Assembly: GCA_015478945.1 (NCBI GenBank)
Contig: JABUQX010014772.1
Coordinates: 17,501 to 81,500 of the forward strand
Direction: 5' to 3'
DNA from: Trachelipus rathkii
Lineage: Eukaryota; Arthropoda; Malacostraca; Isopoda; Trachelipodidae
Length of the DNA: 64,000 bases
The notes below the pieces were generated by a model. The model saw nothing but the letters and a program-made list of their open reading frames with translations. It did not search any database and was not told where the DNA came from. Positions 1 to 14,815 of the stretch are shown piece after piece (the first letter of the stretch is position 1; the number at the start of each line of letters is the position of its first letter). The position numbers and the translations under genes were made by a program.

Positions 1-714
1 CGACGCTCATTTAAAAAAAAAAAATTTGATTTTAATATTTTGTTTTTAGGAAATATATTTTATAATTATTATTTTTTTTAAATAAGTATTGTTAACATAA
101 TTTCCCTTAAAAAAAAACAAAAAAAACTACAAAATATAAATCCTTGGGGAAAAAAAACTGAAAATTATGCTGTTATATTAAAAAATGTTGAAAAATAAAT
201 AAATAAAAAAAGATTCTTAGAGAGAAATATGCCAACATTAGGAACTTGCTTGATGATAGATTATTTATTTGGAAATAATAATTATTTGGGAATAATCTTT
301 TAAAAACACAAGACATTGTGTGTTTTACCAGATAGATCTATTCTAATTTTAGCGTTGAATAATTAATCCACGCAATCGAAAAAGCTCTTTCCGAACGGGA
401 CAATGGTTGCTTTGATTGTAAGCAATTGTTTATCTATAGTTTTTCAAGTTTTTTTTTCATAAATCTGAATTATTCTGATCACGTTTATTCTATTTGCAAA
501 GTTTTGTTTTGACTTGAGAAAATAAAGTCTTATGATTCAAATCTGTTTGAAAAGGAATATCTTGTTGATTTTTTTCCGGGTAAATCTTCACTTTCCTTTT
601 GTGTTTGTGTGTGTTTCACTCTCTTCATTTTCTGTTTAGTCTTTTCGGCTGACGGAACGAGATCGAAATTTTTCTCAACTATAAAATAAAGATACATTTA
701 AAAAAAATTGTTAT
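1..714. other. AT-rich stretch without recognised genes
   Basis: No coding region, RNA gene or repeat family is recognised here. The sequence is AT-rich with short homopolymers and no frame longer than noise. Confidence 0.5.
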
Positions 715-807
715 ATATATAATATATATATATATATCAGTATATAATTTATATATATATATATGCCTCTTATATAGATGTTGAGTATATATATAAATAT
801 ATATAAA

Positions 808-881
<74 letters not shown>

Positions 882-1030
882 TTATATTTATATTTATATT
901 TATATTTATATTTATATTTATTTCTTATATATTTAATATTTATTTATATTCAAATTTGTTATTTATGTTTATATTTATATTTATATATATATATATATAT
1001 ATATGTTATAAATATATATATATATATATA

Positions 1031-1097
<67 letters not shown>

Positions 1098-1100
1098 CAA
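715..1100. repeat. AT microsatellite with TTTATA hexamer block
   Basis: Alternating AT tracts flank a run of about ten TTTATA hexamers at roughly 866-930. Open frames across it encode only Ile/Tyr alternation and are artefacts. Confidence 0.9.
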
Positions 1101-1404
1101 TTACAATAAAACGGTATAAAATATGGTACATAAATAAATATAAATAAAAAAATCATTAATAAAACTTATTAAAAATTATATATAAATATATATAAATATT
1201 ATATAGAAAAAAAATTAATAATAAAAACGCATAAATTCTTATTTCTATTGGTATTATATATAAAGAAGCATTTTTTCTTTAAACATCATGCTTATATAAT
1301 TATAAACTTTAAAAATAATAAAAAAATATTTACTGCATAAATAAAAGACTAACTATAAATCTGAAAAAGGTGTTGGCTTTTTAAGGAATTTAGATGAAGA
1401 ATCG

Positions 1405-1548
<144 letters not shown>

Positions 1549-1808
1549 TAAAAACATAAATTTAGTCCAACCAGACCCATGTACTTAAATAAAATGTTGA
1601 AGTCTTTTGTTGAAGGAGGATAAGAAATATGTTGTGAGTGTGTATGGAATAAAATGGAATAGTTGTAGCAAAACATATGTTGGTGAAACAATGAATTTGA
1701 ATAGACAAAAATACCAACACTCATAAAAGATCGTAACGTGTACGTCATACTTCTTAAGTGTTCAGCATAAATAAATGTACACAGTATATACATATATAGA
1801 TATATATA

Positions 1809-1869
<61 letters not shown>

Positions 1870-2069
1870 ATATTTATATATAAAGAAGATATTTTTATTT
1901 AAATTTTGACTCATACTATTAATTAAAGAAATTTTTCTACATAAAAAGTACTCCTGTTGGCTAAATAACAGGTCCACGAATTTACATTGTTTTCTGTTTA
2001 GAACTTACTCAGCTTGATGTGCTTTGTTATGCTGAATTCAAAAATCATATTGGTTTTCTTTCTCGTTCA

Positions 2070-2438
2070 GTTTTGACACTATTCACATATAAACCTGAAA
2101 AAATTGTACAAAAAAAATCCCTTCAACAGAAAATACAGAAAATGTAAATAAAATATGTGTATCCTTTTTAATAAGAGGGAAGGTAGTGGGACATATTGAT
2201 AGGACAAATAATAGAAAAGATATAGCGTTTTTTTTATTTATGAAATGTTAAAAAGAAAAAAATCACATTTTTAGTTTTCATGAATGGTGGCAAAAGTGGA
2301 CCTTGTAGATAAACACCAATATATTTTTATTTATTTATTTATTTTTTTTTTTTGGATTTAGCGTTAAAAACTACATAAGAAAACCACATAACTACATAAG
2401 AACTACATATACAGGTTAATAAAAATTTTGTTCCTCAG

Positions 2439-2508
<70 letters not shown>

Positions 2509-2805
2509 TTGGGGAACAAATTTGTTGACTTGTTTCTCCTGTAAGATCCAGTTTTCCCGCCATTCACTTGAAAACTAAAAAAGTGTAAAAAAAAAAAAAA
2601 AACTACATCTTTTTTATTATTTGTCCTATCAATTTGAAATTTTCACAGCATATATATTGGGGCAAGGTCACATATTTTATTTACATTATCTGAATGTATA
2701 TCCAACCATTTTTTCTCGGTTCACGGGAAAAATTATTTATTTTTACAATTTTTCCCATATTTACATGTAAATACTGTCAAAATTGGACCTAACAGACAAA
2801 AACTG
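2070..2805. mobile_element. Fold-back (palindromic) element centred on an AAT tract
   Basis: Sequence around 2070-2305 reappears as a diverged reverse complement around 2535-2805. Examples are the block with ATAGGACAAATAATA near 2209 and its counterpart TATTATTTGTCCTATC near 2614, and AATGTAAATAAAATATGTG near 2140 against CACATATTTTATTTACATT near 2670. Between the arms lies a run of about 68 bp of AAT/ATA trinucleotide (2441-2508). No ORF is present. This looks like a non-autonomous hairpin DNA element or an inverted duplication; exact ends are uncertain. Confidence 0.65.
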
Positions 2806-3057
2806 ATACGATTTTTGAATTTGCATGAAGAAATATGTAAGAAACAGGTATTCTTTGTCTTGTGACATTCTTTGTTGTCCATTGCAATGAATCTTTGACT
2901 TAGTTACCAGGGTTTGGAGCTAAACCTTAGTTTAATTTTTTTTCTTTTTTAACCATTAATATATTTGCTAAAAGAGGTCTGGCTCGGATCTCGATAACTT
3001 GAGAATTTTCTCAGCTTAATTTTATCTTTATGTTTGTATAAGCTTTTTACTTGGGTG

Positions 3058-3552
<495 letters not shown>

Positions 3553-3677
3553 CAGGGCTGCGGAGTCGGAGTCGTGGAGTTGTGCAATTTTCCAGGAGTC
3601 GGAGTCGAAAATTCTGTGCAAGTGGAGTCGGAGTCGAAAATTCTGTGTAAGTGGAGTCGGAGTCGAAAATTTAAAGA

Positions 3678-3773
<96 letters not shown>

Positions 3774-4136
3774 TTACGATGACTTCACTATTCGCTTTAA
3801 CATTGGTAAAAAAAAAACGTATTATTGTTTTTATAATAAAAATAAATATAATTTTTTATAATACATTTGTTTCCGAAACTGAAATATATTTGTTTGTCAT
3901 GTGTTGCGCCTGCATCTTTATGTCTTTACAGTACTTTACCGTATAGCATTTGGAGATTAGATTCATTGGAAAAGTGGTATATTTTTTCAAAAGCAAGCGA
4001 AAAATGGTTGGAACAAAAATGTTGTACTGTAACTCTGTGCTAAATAAGTTGAGAGTCGAAATTTTGAATTTCACTGCTGGAGTCGGAGTCGGAAATTTTG
4101 AAGAGTGAATGAAGTTGGAGTCGGAGTCGAAAACCC
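3553..4136 (+). mobile_element. hAT-like non-autonomous element (GAGTCGGAGTCG family)
   Basis: The segment opens with CAGGGCTGCGGAGTCGGAGT and closes with GTCGGAGTCGAAAACCCTT. Inside, a unit of about 33 bp built on GGAGTCGGAGTCGAAAATTC is repeated near 3589-3680 and returns near the end (4078-4130). A CAGGGCTG-type terminus with GAGTCGGAGTCG subterminal repeats is what I associate with hAT-type elements in many invertebrates. The right end keeps only a short inverted match (CCCTT). There is no transposase, and a (TTA)n run at 3678-3771 has expanded inside it. Both sides are AT microsatellites, so a target duplication cannot be read. Confidence 0.5.
3678..3771. repeat. (TTA)n microsatellite
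   Basis: About 31 TTA units inside the hAT-like element. Frames over it give poly-Leu or poly-Tyr and are not genes. Confidence 0.95.
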
Positions 4137-4137
4137 T

Positions 4138-4194
<57 letters not shown>

Positions 4195-4226
4195 CAGTAT
4201 ATATATATATATATATAGTTATATAA

Positions 4227-4296
<70 letters not shown>

Positions 4297-4493
4297 ATAT
4301 ATATATATATGAAATATAATATAATATAATATAATGATATAATCTTGACTTTCATCAATAAAATTAGGTTTCCTAGAAACGAGTCATTAGTGCAAATTAT
4401 ATATAAATAGTCTATATAGCGTAGATGAGCAGAAGTAGTATATATACACAGAAATATATATATATATATATAAATACACATGCATATACATAT

Positions 4494-4532
<39 letters not shown>
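4138..4532. repeat. AT/CA microsatellite cluster
   Basis: AT tracts at 4138-4240, 4249-4311 and 4505-4532 with a short AATAT run and a (CA)n piece near 4490-4505. About 100 bp of ordinary sequence at 4330-4430 shows nothing recognised. Confidence 0.9.
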
Positions 4533-4843
<311 letters not shown>

Positions 4844-5161
4844 ACATTGATATATACAAAGGTGGGCACTGTTAATGAGAAAGTTAACGTCGTTAATTCT
4901 TAATCGTTAACAAAAAATATTAACGACGTTAATCATTAAAGCGTTTATCGGTAAAGAATGTAGCGGAAGTTAACGTTAATCGTTAACGTTAACCGTCTTC
5001 ACAATATGTAGGAATAGTAATAATTATTGTTAATTTTTTTTATTATAATAATATCCCTAACAATATTAATAATGATATTAAGCTTATCAGACAAATTAAT
5101 TAGGCTTTGACCTATAGAATACTTCCAAAGCGTAAATACCTTATTAATTAATACTCAATAA

Positions 5162-6415
5162 CGGGTGTCCGTAAAAGAATTTCCCAGTTTCAATGCTTTA
5201 TTATAACAGCATAATATACAATATCCATATCATATCATACATCAAAGTGAAGAATAAGTTGCATAGTTTCGAATATGCACTTGCGCCAGAACGAGGTCGA
5301 CATACGCGCATGCGCGCATTCAGATGTAGTCTTCTCTAGTGCGTGAGCCACATACTGACAATGGCGAGTCCTGAGCGTAAAGCTTTCTGTGTTCTACAAT
5401 TTGCTAAGTGTGAATCTGTAATTACGATTCAACGTGCGTATCGTTTACGTTTCCAATGTGATCCTCCATGTGACACATTCGCCGATGGTATAGGCAATTT
5501 GCAACTAATGGATGTCTTTGTAAAGGCAAAAGTACAGGACGGCCCAAAGTGACTGTACAGGATGTGGACCGTATCAAGGCCTCGTTTCTTCATAGTCCTA
5601 AGAAATCCGTTCGGAGAGCAAGTCACGAACTGAAGGTGCCAAAAACGACGGTGTGGAAGGTGTTAAGGAAACGTTTACACATGCGTGCATACCGGTTGCA
5701 GTTTGTACATGCTTTAAAGCCCGACGACTAGGCTCTACGGTTTACCTTTGCCTGTGCAGTGTTAGGTCGAGACGATGACCTTCTAGATCGTGTAGTGTTT
5801 AGCGATGAGTCCACCTTTCATCTCAGGGGGTAAGGTGAATGTCCATAATGTTCGTATCTGGGATCTGACTGCATGAACTTGTAGAACACGAACGTGATTC
5901 CCCAAAGGTTAACTTTTTTCTGCGCCATATCCCGATCCTTTCTTTTTTGCAGAAGCAACCGTAACAGGGATCGCCTTATTTCGATATGTTACAACAATGG
6001 CTTCAATTATTAGAGGATAAAGCGGTAAACCTTAGGCAGCAAGATGGAGCCCCTCCACATTGGAGTCACATAGTGCGAGCGTGGTTGAACGACTTACTCC
6101 CAGATCGTTGGGTTGGTCATAATGGTCCAGACGACAGAGCTCTATATACGCCATGCGATTTCTTCCTATGGGGCTGCCCAATTATACGCAGAGTTGAAAC
6201 ACAGAATTGAACATGCCGTTCCTTCCATTACTCCGGATCTGTTAACCAATGTTTGGGAGGAATTGGATTATCGGCTGAAGGGGGCACATATTGAACATAT
6301 GTAGGAAAAACTCTGTTCAATGACCTTCACTTTGATGTATGATATGCTGTTGATATTGTATATTACGCTGTTATAATAAAGCATTGAAACTGGGACATTC
6401 TTTTACGGACACCCG
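5162..6415 (+). mobile_element. Tc1/mariner-type transposon, inactive
   Basis: This DNA transposon is bounded by 91-bp terminal inverted repeats: 5162-5252 and 6325-6415. The outer 49 bases match at all but one position (CGGGTGTCCGTAAAAGAAT at the left end). Between them lies a decayed transposase of the DUF4817 / Tc1-mariner type common in arthropods. It sits inside the hAT-like element 4857-6961, so it arrived later. A clean TA target duplication is not visible at either edge; the left flank ends in AATA and the right begins AGTA. Confidence 0.9.
5361..6304 (+). pseudogene. mariner-type transposase pseudogene
   Basis: The reading starts at MASPERKAF (5361), the usual N-terminus of this family. 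Residues of a helix-turn-helix follow in a second frame (KKSVRRASHELKVP, 5598 on). The catalytic-core pieces are recognisable: first Asp in VFSDESTFHL near 5791-5820, second in QQDGAPPHW near 6036, third in TPCDFFLWG (Asp codon 6157-6159). The C-terminal end KGAHIEHM is in another frame, stopping at 6304. Breaks: a frameshift near 5550, an in-frame stop at 5729-5731, another stop after the first catalytic Asp, frame changes near 5900-5980 and 6190, and loss of about 11 residues just before TPCDFF. No active protein can be made. Confidence 0.92.
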
Positions 6416-6959
6416 AGTAGTATATTATTGTAAAAATAATAGGATATGTCAACTTAGAATTTTAATACAAATATGTATATTTTTTATAAGTTACAACGCT
6501 TATGAGGCCTAGTTCTTATATTTTTCACTAGTCGCAAAAGAAGCAAGTTCAAGTAACTAACGAAAGAAGTTAATGACTCATTGAATGGGCAACAGTCACT
6601 ATCTCTTTTTTCTTCAGCGAACCAATAAGAAATGAGAATACAGCAAAAGAAAAACGTCAAACATTTCTAAACGGGATAATAACCGTGTAAGAATAAACAT
6701 TTTGAGCCATTGAGAGAAGCGTTTAGGAAATTTTGGAAAAAAGTTTATCAAAAATGAATCTAATACAATTTTCTAAAATCTGATAAGAAAATATTTTTTA
6801 ATAAACTCGTAAATTAAGGTAACGATTAACGGATGTAGGGAAAAATTTTAACCTCGTTAATAGTCCGTTACTTTTCGAAATTAACGAAAGCGTTAAAAGT
6901 TAACGAAAATTAACGAGTTAATTAACGGATTAACGCATTAACGCGTTAATGCCCACCTT

Positions 6960-6961
<2 letters not shown>

Positions 6962-7039
<78 letters not shown>

Positions 7040-7120
7040 TGGTATAGCATATATATATATATCGTTATATATATATAGTATATATTATTGTTATATATAT
7101 AAATATATATAAGGCGAATT
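6962..7120. repeat. (AT)n microsatellite
   Basis: AT tract of about 75 bp followed by broken AT blocks and a short (CA)n at 7139-7165. Confidence 0.9.
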
Positions 7121-7276
7121 TTTTAGTTTTCATCCGCGCACACACACACAACACACATACACACAGAATTAATCTAGACACAAACTCTTTGAGCAATTTG
7201 AAACTTTTTTTTGTGCCTATTGATGAGGCGAACAAGGTAATATAGTGTTCATTGTGCATATTTAATGAATTTACTT

Positions 7277-7437
7277 CGTTTTATTTATAGGTAATTCACT
7301 ACTTCCTGTGAATAATATCTATAAAGCATTGAGCAGCAAGAGGTTGAGTGATGGCGCAGCGGTGTTATATATATATATATCGTTTTATTTATAGGTAATT
7401 CACTACTTCCTGTGAATAATATCTATAAAGCATTGAG
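7277..7437 (+). repeat. 57-bp direct repeat separated by 47 bp
   Basis: Bases 7277-7333 recur without a visible mismatch at 7381-7437. The 47-bp spacer holds GAGGTTGAGTGATGGCGCAG, which resembles the A-box head of the SINE at 4531, and an AT run. This looks like a small recent duplication; a SINE fragment with a long target duplication is another reading. Confidence 0.85.
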
Positions 7438-7440
7438 TCC

Positions 7441-8158
7441 TCCTCTATATAATATTTCCAGTAAAGAATTCAGTTGTTTTTAAATTTATTACTTCTTTAT
7501 ATGATTTCATGGTCCTTATTAATTTAACGTTACGTCGACTTCGATAAAAAAAAATTTAATGCCAAATGTTTCTTTTTCCTGTTGAAGCAATATTTTATTA
7601 TTTTGAATATTTTTTTTTTATTTTTTCACTACTCACTGGTCAGAGGTAGGGGGAGTCTCTCTTATAAAAAATCGGTCCGATGACATTCCATATATGTAAC
7701 AATGGAGCATTTTTGCATTATCGAGTGTGTGAATTAATTAAGGTGATATAAAATTAAGGAAAATTATGTTTAAATCATATTTGACAATTGAAGTGCAAAT
7801 ATTTTGTGTATTTTCTACACATTTTATGACGCTGAAACATCATAAAAAAAAAGAAAATAAATAAAAAAAAAAATTATTCTATTTATTTTTAATTCTTAAT
7901 TTTTCCTATTTTTAAAATTATTATGTTAATTTTGTTTTGAAGTCGCCTTGAATTTAGTATTATTTAATAGTTCGTAATTAAAGCAGTGTCTCCATCCACC
8001 TCGGATCATTTTTTTATATCTAGTATTTAGATTGTGTTCGTTGTAATAGTAGTGAAAACTCACTTGAAGGTATATAATTTAGCAATGTAATTAAGAATTT
8101 ATATAATTTAAATATTGTTTTTACTAATAATATTTATATAGTGAAAAAGTTATTAAGA

Positions 8159-8160
<2 letters not shown>
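7441..8160. other. AT-rich stretch without recognised genes
   Basis: No gene or repeat family recognised. A short segment near 7626-7660 with CACTACTCACTGGTCAG loosely matches a motif also seen near 10330 and 60580. Confidence 0.5.
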
Positions 8161-8203
<43 letters not shown>

Positions 8204-8218
8204 CACTACGTTTTTTGT

Positions 8219-8253
<35 letters not shown>

Positions 8254-8320
8254 TTATTATTATTATTATTATTTATTTATTTTATAATATTTATTGAATT
8301 GAAAACATATATTTTAAGAG

Positions 8321-8414
<94 letters not shown>

Positions 8415-8426
8415 TTATTATTATTC

Positions 8427-8474
<48 letters not shown>

Positions 8475-8480
8475 TTATTC

Positions 8481-8560
<80 letters not shown>
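8161..8560. repeat. Long (TTA)n microsatellite complex
   Basis: Three TTA arrays (8161-8203, 8222-8275, 8322-8559), the last about 240 bp with sporadic TTC units. Predicted poly-Tyr and poly-Asn products are artefacts. Confidence 0.97.
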
Positions 8561-8562
<2 letters not shown>

Positions 8563-8838
8563 AACTGTTCTTAATGTTCTTAATATTCATCTTTTGAAGA
8601 CCATAGGTCCTTGCTTGTAAAATTGTGTTAGAAATATAAACTAAAAACTTTGAGTTTGTACTCTTTATCATATATATTTGTGTGGTTTGTGTCAGGAAAA
8701 TTTTGATTAGTTGGCAGAATCTTAGATTAAAACTGCTTACGTCGGCAAGTTTTAAAGTTTATCATTTTTTATGCAGAAGTTTTGTTTTATGCTATTGAAA
8801 AGTTCATGGCGGATATAAACTTCTAAGCTTACTCCTAT

Positions 8839-9864
<1,026 letters not shown>

Positions 9865-9867
9865 CAA

Positions 9868-10495
<628 letters not shown>

Positions 10496-10500
10496 AGGTT

Positions 10501-10724
<224 letters not shown>

Positions 10725-10725
10725 C

Positions 10726-11570
10726 AAACAATATACGACTGTTTACCATAGCTACTGTAAACTTTTGGATCTACTACCTATCCAATATTCTTTAAAAAGA
10801 AACTTAAAATTTAAAAATAGTATGAAGTTATTTGTTTGTTAGAAACACAAGCCACAATCGTTTACAAATATACGCACACAAAATGACGTGTATGAATATT
10901 AGTGTCAAAAATTTATATTTGTAGGTTGAGGTTGGAAGTGGAAAAAAATTTTTTTGATTTTTTTAAATATTTTTTTAATTATTTTTGATAATTTATAATA
11001 TTTTATTATCTAGATTCTAGAGTTTAGTGCATTACTAATTGTCCAGAGAATAGTTAATTTTTTTCATAATTGTGCTATGTAGATAACTGGTTTTAATGTT
11101 TATAGAATAGACAGGATAAGATTTTTTTTATTATTATTTTTTTCTTAATGCTGGGAATTTTTTTTAGAAATAAGTTAGTTACAAACAAGGACATTGTTCT
11201 TAGTGCCAAATCTTTTAGATTTATATAATTCTTTTTGATTTTTTTTTTAAAATCAATTAGTCCCAAGCTGCATGGATGACTTCTCCTTAAAAACAATCAT
11301 TTAAGCATTACAATTATAGTCAACAAAATCATTCTCAACACTCTTAGTAAAGTAATAATAATAATAAAAAAACAATGGAAACTGGTTAAAATATGTACTG
11401 TTATGTAAGAGAAAAATAAAAAAATCAAAAAAAAAAAAATTTTATTTTTTTTTTTTTTTTTTTTTTCAACTCTATATGTAGACATAATAATATATTATTT
11501 CAAATGTAACAGGAATGGGCATTGCTGAAATAAAAAATGTTTGAAGTACATAAAAATTTAAATCTTATAT
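10726..11570. other. AT-rich stretch without recognised genes
   Basis: Homopolymer-rich sequence (T17 near 11449-11466). No gene, RNA or repeat family recognised. Confidence 0.5.
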
Positions 11571-11740
<170 letters not shown>

Positions 11741-12007
11741 TATATATAAAATATGAATATTTGAGCAAATTTTGAAATTCCAGATGTGGTTTGGACTTTG
11801 AATCTCTGAATTCTTCTCATAAGGATAACCCGCATCTTTGCTCTCAGATAATTCATTGGAAATTATTAAGTGTTTTAGAATGGGATTAGTCAACCCTCTT
11901 TACATTAAAAACTTAAATTGTCAGCTTATCGGTAACCAAAAAGAATGAGAACAACAAGAAATATTTTTAATGGTTTGCTACATGACTACATACGCCCACA
12001 TATACCA

Positions 12008-12008
<1 letters not shown>

Positions 12009-12045
<37 letters not shown>

Positions 12046-12095
12046 TTACTATATATATATATATACCTTATATACATATATATATATATATATAC
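12009..12095. repeat. (AT)n microsatellite
   Basis: Three AT runs separated by short interruptions. Confidence 0.9.
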
Positions 12096-12201
12096 TATGT
12101 AAGCAGCCGTGTATAAGGAAAGTGTAAATTTGACATTATTAAGCAAATATTTTGCGAGGTGATGGAGTAAATAAAGAAAAATGAAAAGAGAAAACCACAG
12201 G

Positions 12202-12479
<278 letters not shown>

Positions 12480-12482
<3 letters not shown>

Positions 12483-12930
12483 AATTGCAAACCGTTTTTT
12501 AATCAAATTTATTTCACTTGATGCAAATGACCACGTCGAAATGTAAATTATTAAATTGCCAAAAAAACGGCTTCCTACACCCTCTCCCCCCTTCCTCTCC
12601 CTCTGACATTCTTCTCATGTAGAATAAGTCTCATGTGTAGTGAGTGCCTGATCATGAGAGAGCGGAGTGAGTGCCTATCTTAATTTGACACTTCCTGCGC
12701 TCGATCGAACTGAAGGGAAGTTCCTTTCCTCGTTTTATTGCTTCCTCTGAAGAAGAAATCGACCCCCGAAACGAGTCATTCGCTTAATCACCTTTCTTTT
12801 TAATCATTTCTCTAATGCACCTGACGAAAACGCTCACGCCATTCACCAAAAAACTTACCTTCTCTCATAACAATAAGACTTATTACTATTTATTTATTTG
12901 TTTAATTTAATATATATATATATATATAAT
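12480..12930. other. Non-repetitive stretch without recognised gene
   Basis: Of more balanced composition than its surroundings, including a CT-rich part near 12580-12605 and GAAGAAGAAATCGACCCCCG near 12749. No frame longer than about 40 codons and no recognisable domain. Confidence 0.45.
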
Positions 12931-14100
12931 ATAATATATATAACCCTCTACCCAATATGATTACTCTACAATATCAACTCATATAACGCTACTACTCCGC
13001 CCCACCCCCATCTAATACTTATATACTAAAACCTACTCATCTATACCTATATCATAAACACTCACGTATAATCAATATCAAACTTACAATAAATATATAA
13101 TAAACCCTCATTACTATATACAGATAAACAACAAAACCATACAGTCACCACTACCGATAAACTACTATACTACCACTACTACTATACTCATACTATACAC
13201 GTATATCCCCCCCTCACCTCACATTCATAATTGCAAAGATCCATACATAAAACTAATATATAATCTATATAACTAATTCTACCCAAAATATATAATGCAC
13301 ACGCTACAGGGCGAACAACGGTCATATTAAAACAAGTATTAATTATGCTGGCACAGTACAATTTTGACCACACTAAATACAAAAATATAAAAAAAAATAA
13401 ATTATAAAATAAAACAATATATATAAATAAAAATATATAAATAAAATAAATTAAATATAATAAACAAGAAATATAAATATATTATATAATCATATAATAT
13501 ATATATATATATATACCTCATATAAATACCCACACCATATATAATAATACACATACTCAATATCCACAATACCAATATACCTACTCAATATGCAACAAAC
13601 CATCTCGAGATTCCCACCCTTAATAAATTTGTTTATACCCACCCAATAACTTTATGAAATATTTGAATCAGCCTGAAACATAGTAAATCGATTATGTAGT
13701 GAAGAACATAATAGGCAGCAAAATCGCCATTAATTTGTAAAGTCGATGTAACGAGTTTGGCCACATACCTCTAGAACAACCCTAACACAAGTATGACATC
13801 ACTGTCAAAATGTTTTTGATAGATTATAAATTCAATTTCCCTAGACCCCGAACCAAATTGAACGGATAAGAAACTCTAGAAAAACGTAGAAACGTGAGTT
13901 ATCTGGTTATATAAATACCTCGATAACTAAACTTATACTAACCTAACCCACATACCAAAAACTAAAACGAAGTAAATCACTTTTCAATTAAAATCCACAA
14001 GTCGACCAAACACCCTTAAAATAAAGACAGAAAAACCCATATATATCACACACATAAAATGTTTACACACCGCAAAAGAAACTCAAACCACACCCCAATA
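12930..14100. other. G-depleted strand segment
   Basis: Between about 12935 and 13200, and again 13900-14100, the plus strand contains very few G while C stays common (blocks such as CCACTACTACTATACTCATA). No ORF, RNA gene or known repeat is visible. See the findings for interpretation. Confidence 0.6.
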
Positions 14101-14763
14101 TACTTACAAGTAATAGGCAAGCTAATAGACCTTCAGTATAAGAAAGCTAATACGACCTTTAAGCTACTGTATGTTTAGTATAATTGTCATAACTTTACAA
14201 TTAAAAACATTATAAAAATATTATTACTAATTATATTACGTTTCTGGGATCTGCAAGACCTTTCTTAGAAAGAAAAATTTAAGTAGACATTTTCATTTGT
14301 GCCTTTATAATAGCGACATTCCAATTGTAACTATTCCTAAATTGCATCTAATATCAAAAATGTTGCACTATATTGTTAAAAATTTTATTGGAACTCTAGA
14401 TAATTAAATAAAAAGAAAGGCTTACTTAAATATTTTCAAAAACAAAATATTATTTGCATCATAATCATAATACTTCGATCGGGTAATCTATCATTTTCTT
14501 AGTGACTACCTATGATTGTTCTTTATTTGCTACACATTCATATGGAGATAATAAGTCAATATTTTTTTTTTTATAAATAGATTTTTCTACCAAATTTTTT
14601 TTTTTATAATTTCACCAAAATCAGACCTGCTTTAAGGTTATTTTTTAATGTAAGTTGAAGTGAGTCAAGAGAAAAAATGCTTATTACTTACAAAATTAAC
14701 TTAAATAAAAAACAAAGCGATCGACAATAAAGTTTTTAAGTGAATGTACAATTAAGACTGAAA

Positions 14764-14815
<52 letters not shown>

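Larger units (their letters stand above)
4857..6961. mobile_element. Non-autonomous hAT-like element containing a nested mariner
   Basis: The ends are inverted: CAAAGGTGGGCACTGTTAAT at 4857 and a right end reading GCCCACCTTTG at 6961. Both subterminal zones are dense in GTTAAC/GTTAAT motifs (4861-5010 and 6830-6950). Eight flanking bases are GATATATA on the left and TATATATA on the right, compatible with an 8-bp hAT duplication, though the site is an AT tract and so weakly informative. Removing the nested mariner leaves about 850 bp without transposase coding, hence a MITE-type derivative. Confidence 0.75.

Noticed and set aside
13188..13382. 64-codon minus ORF in the G-depleted segment
   Set aside because: Short, no homologous pattern, and composition makes stop codons rare on that strand.
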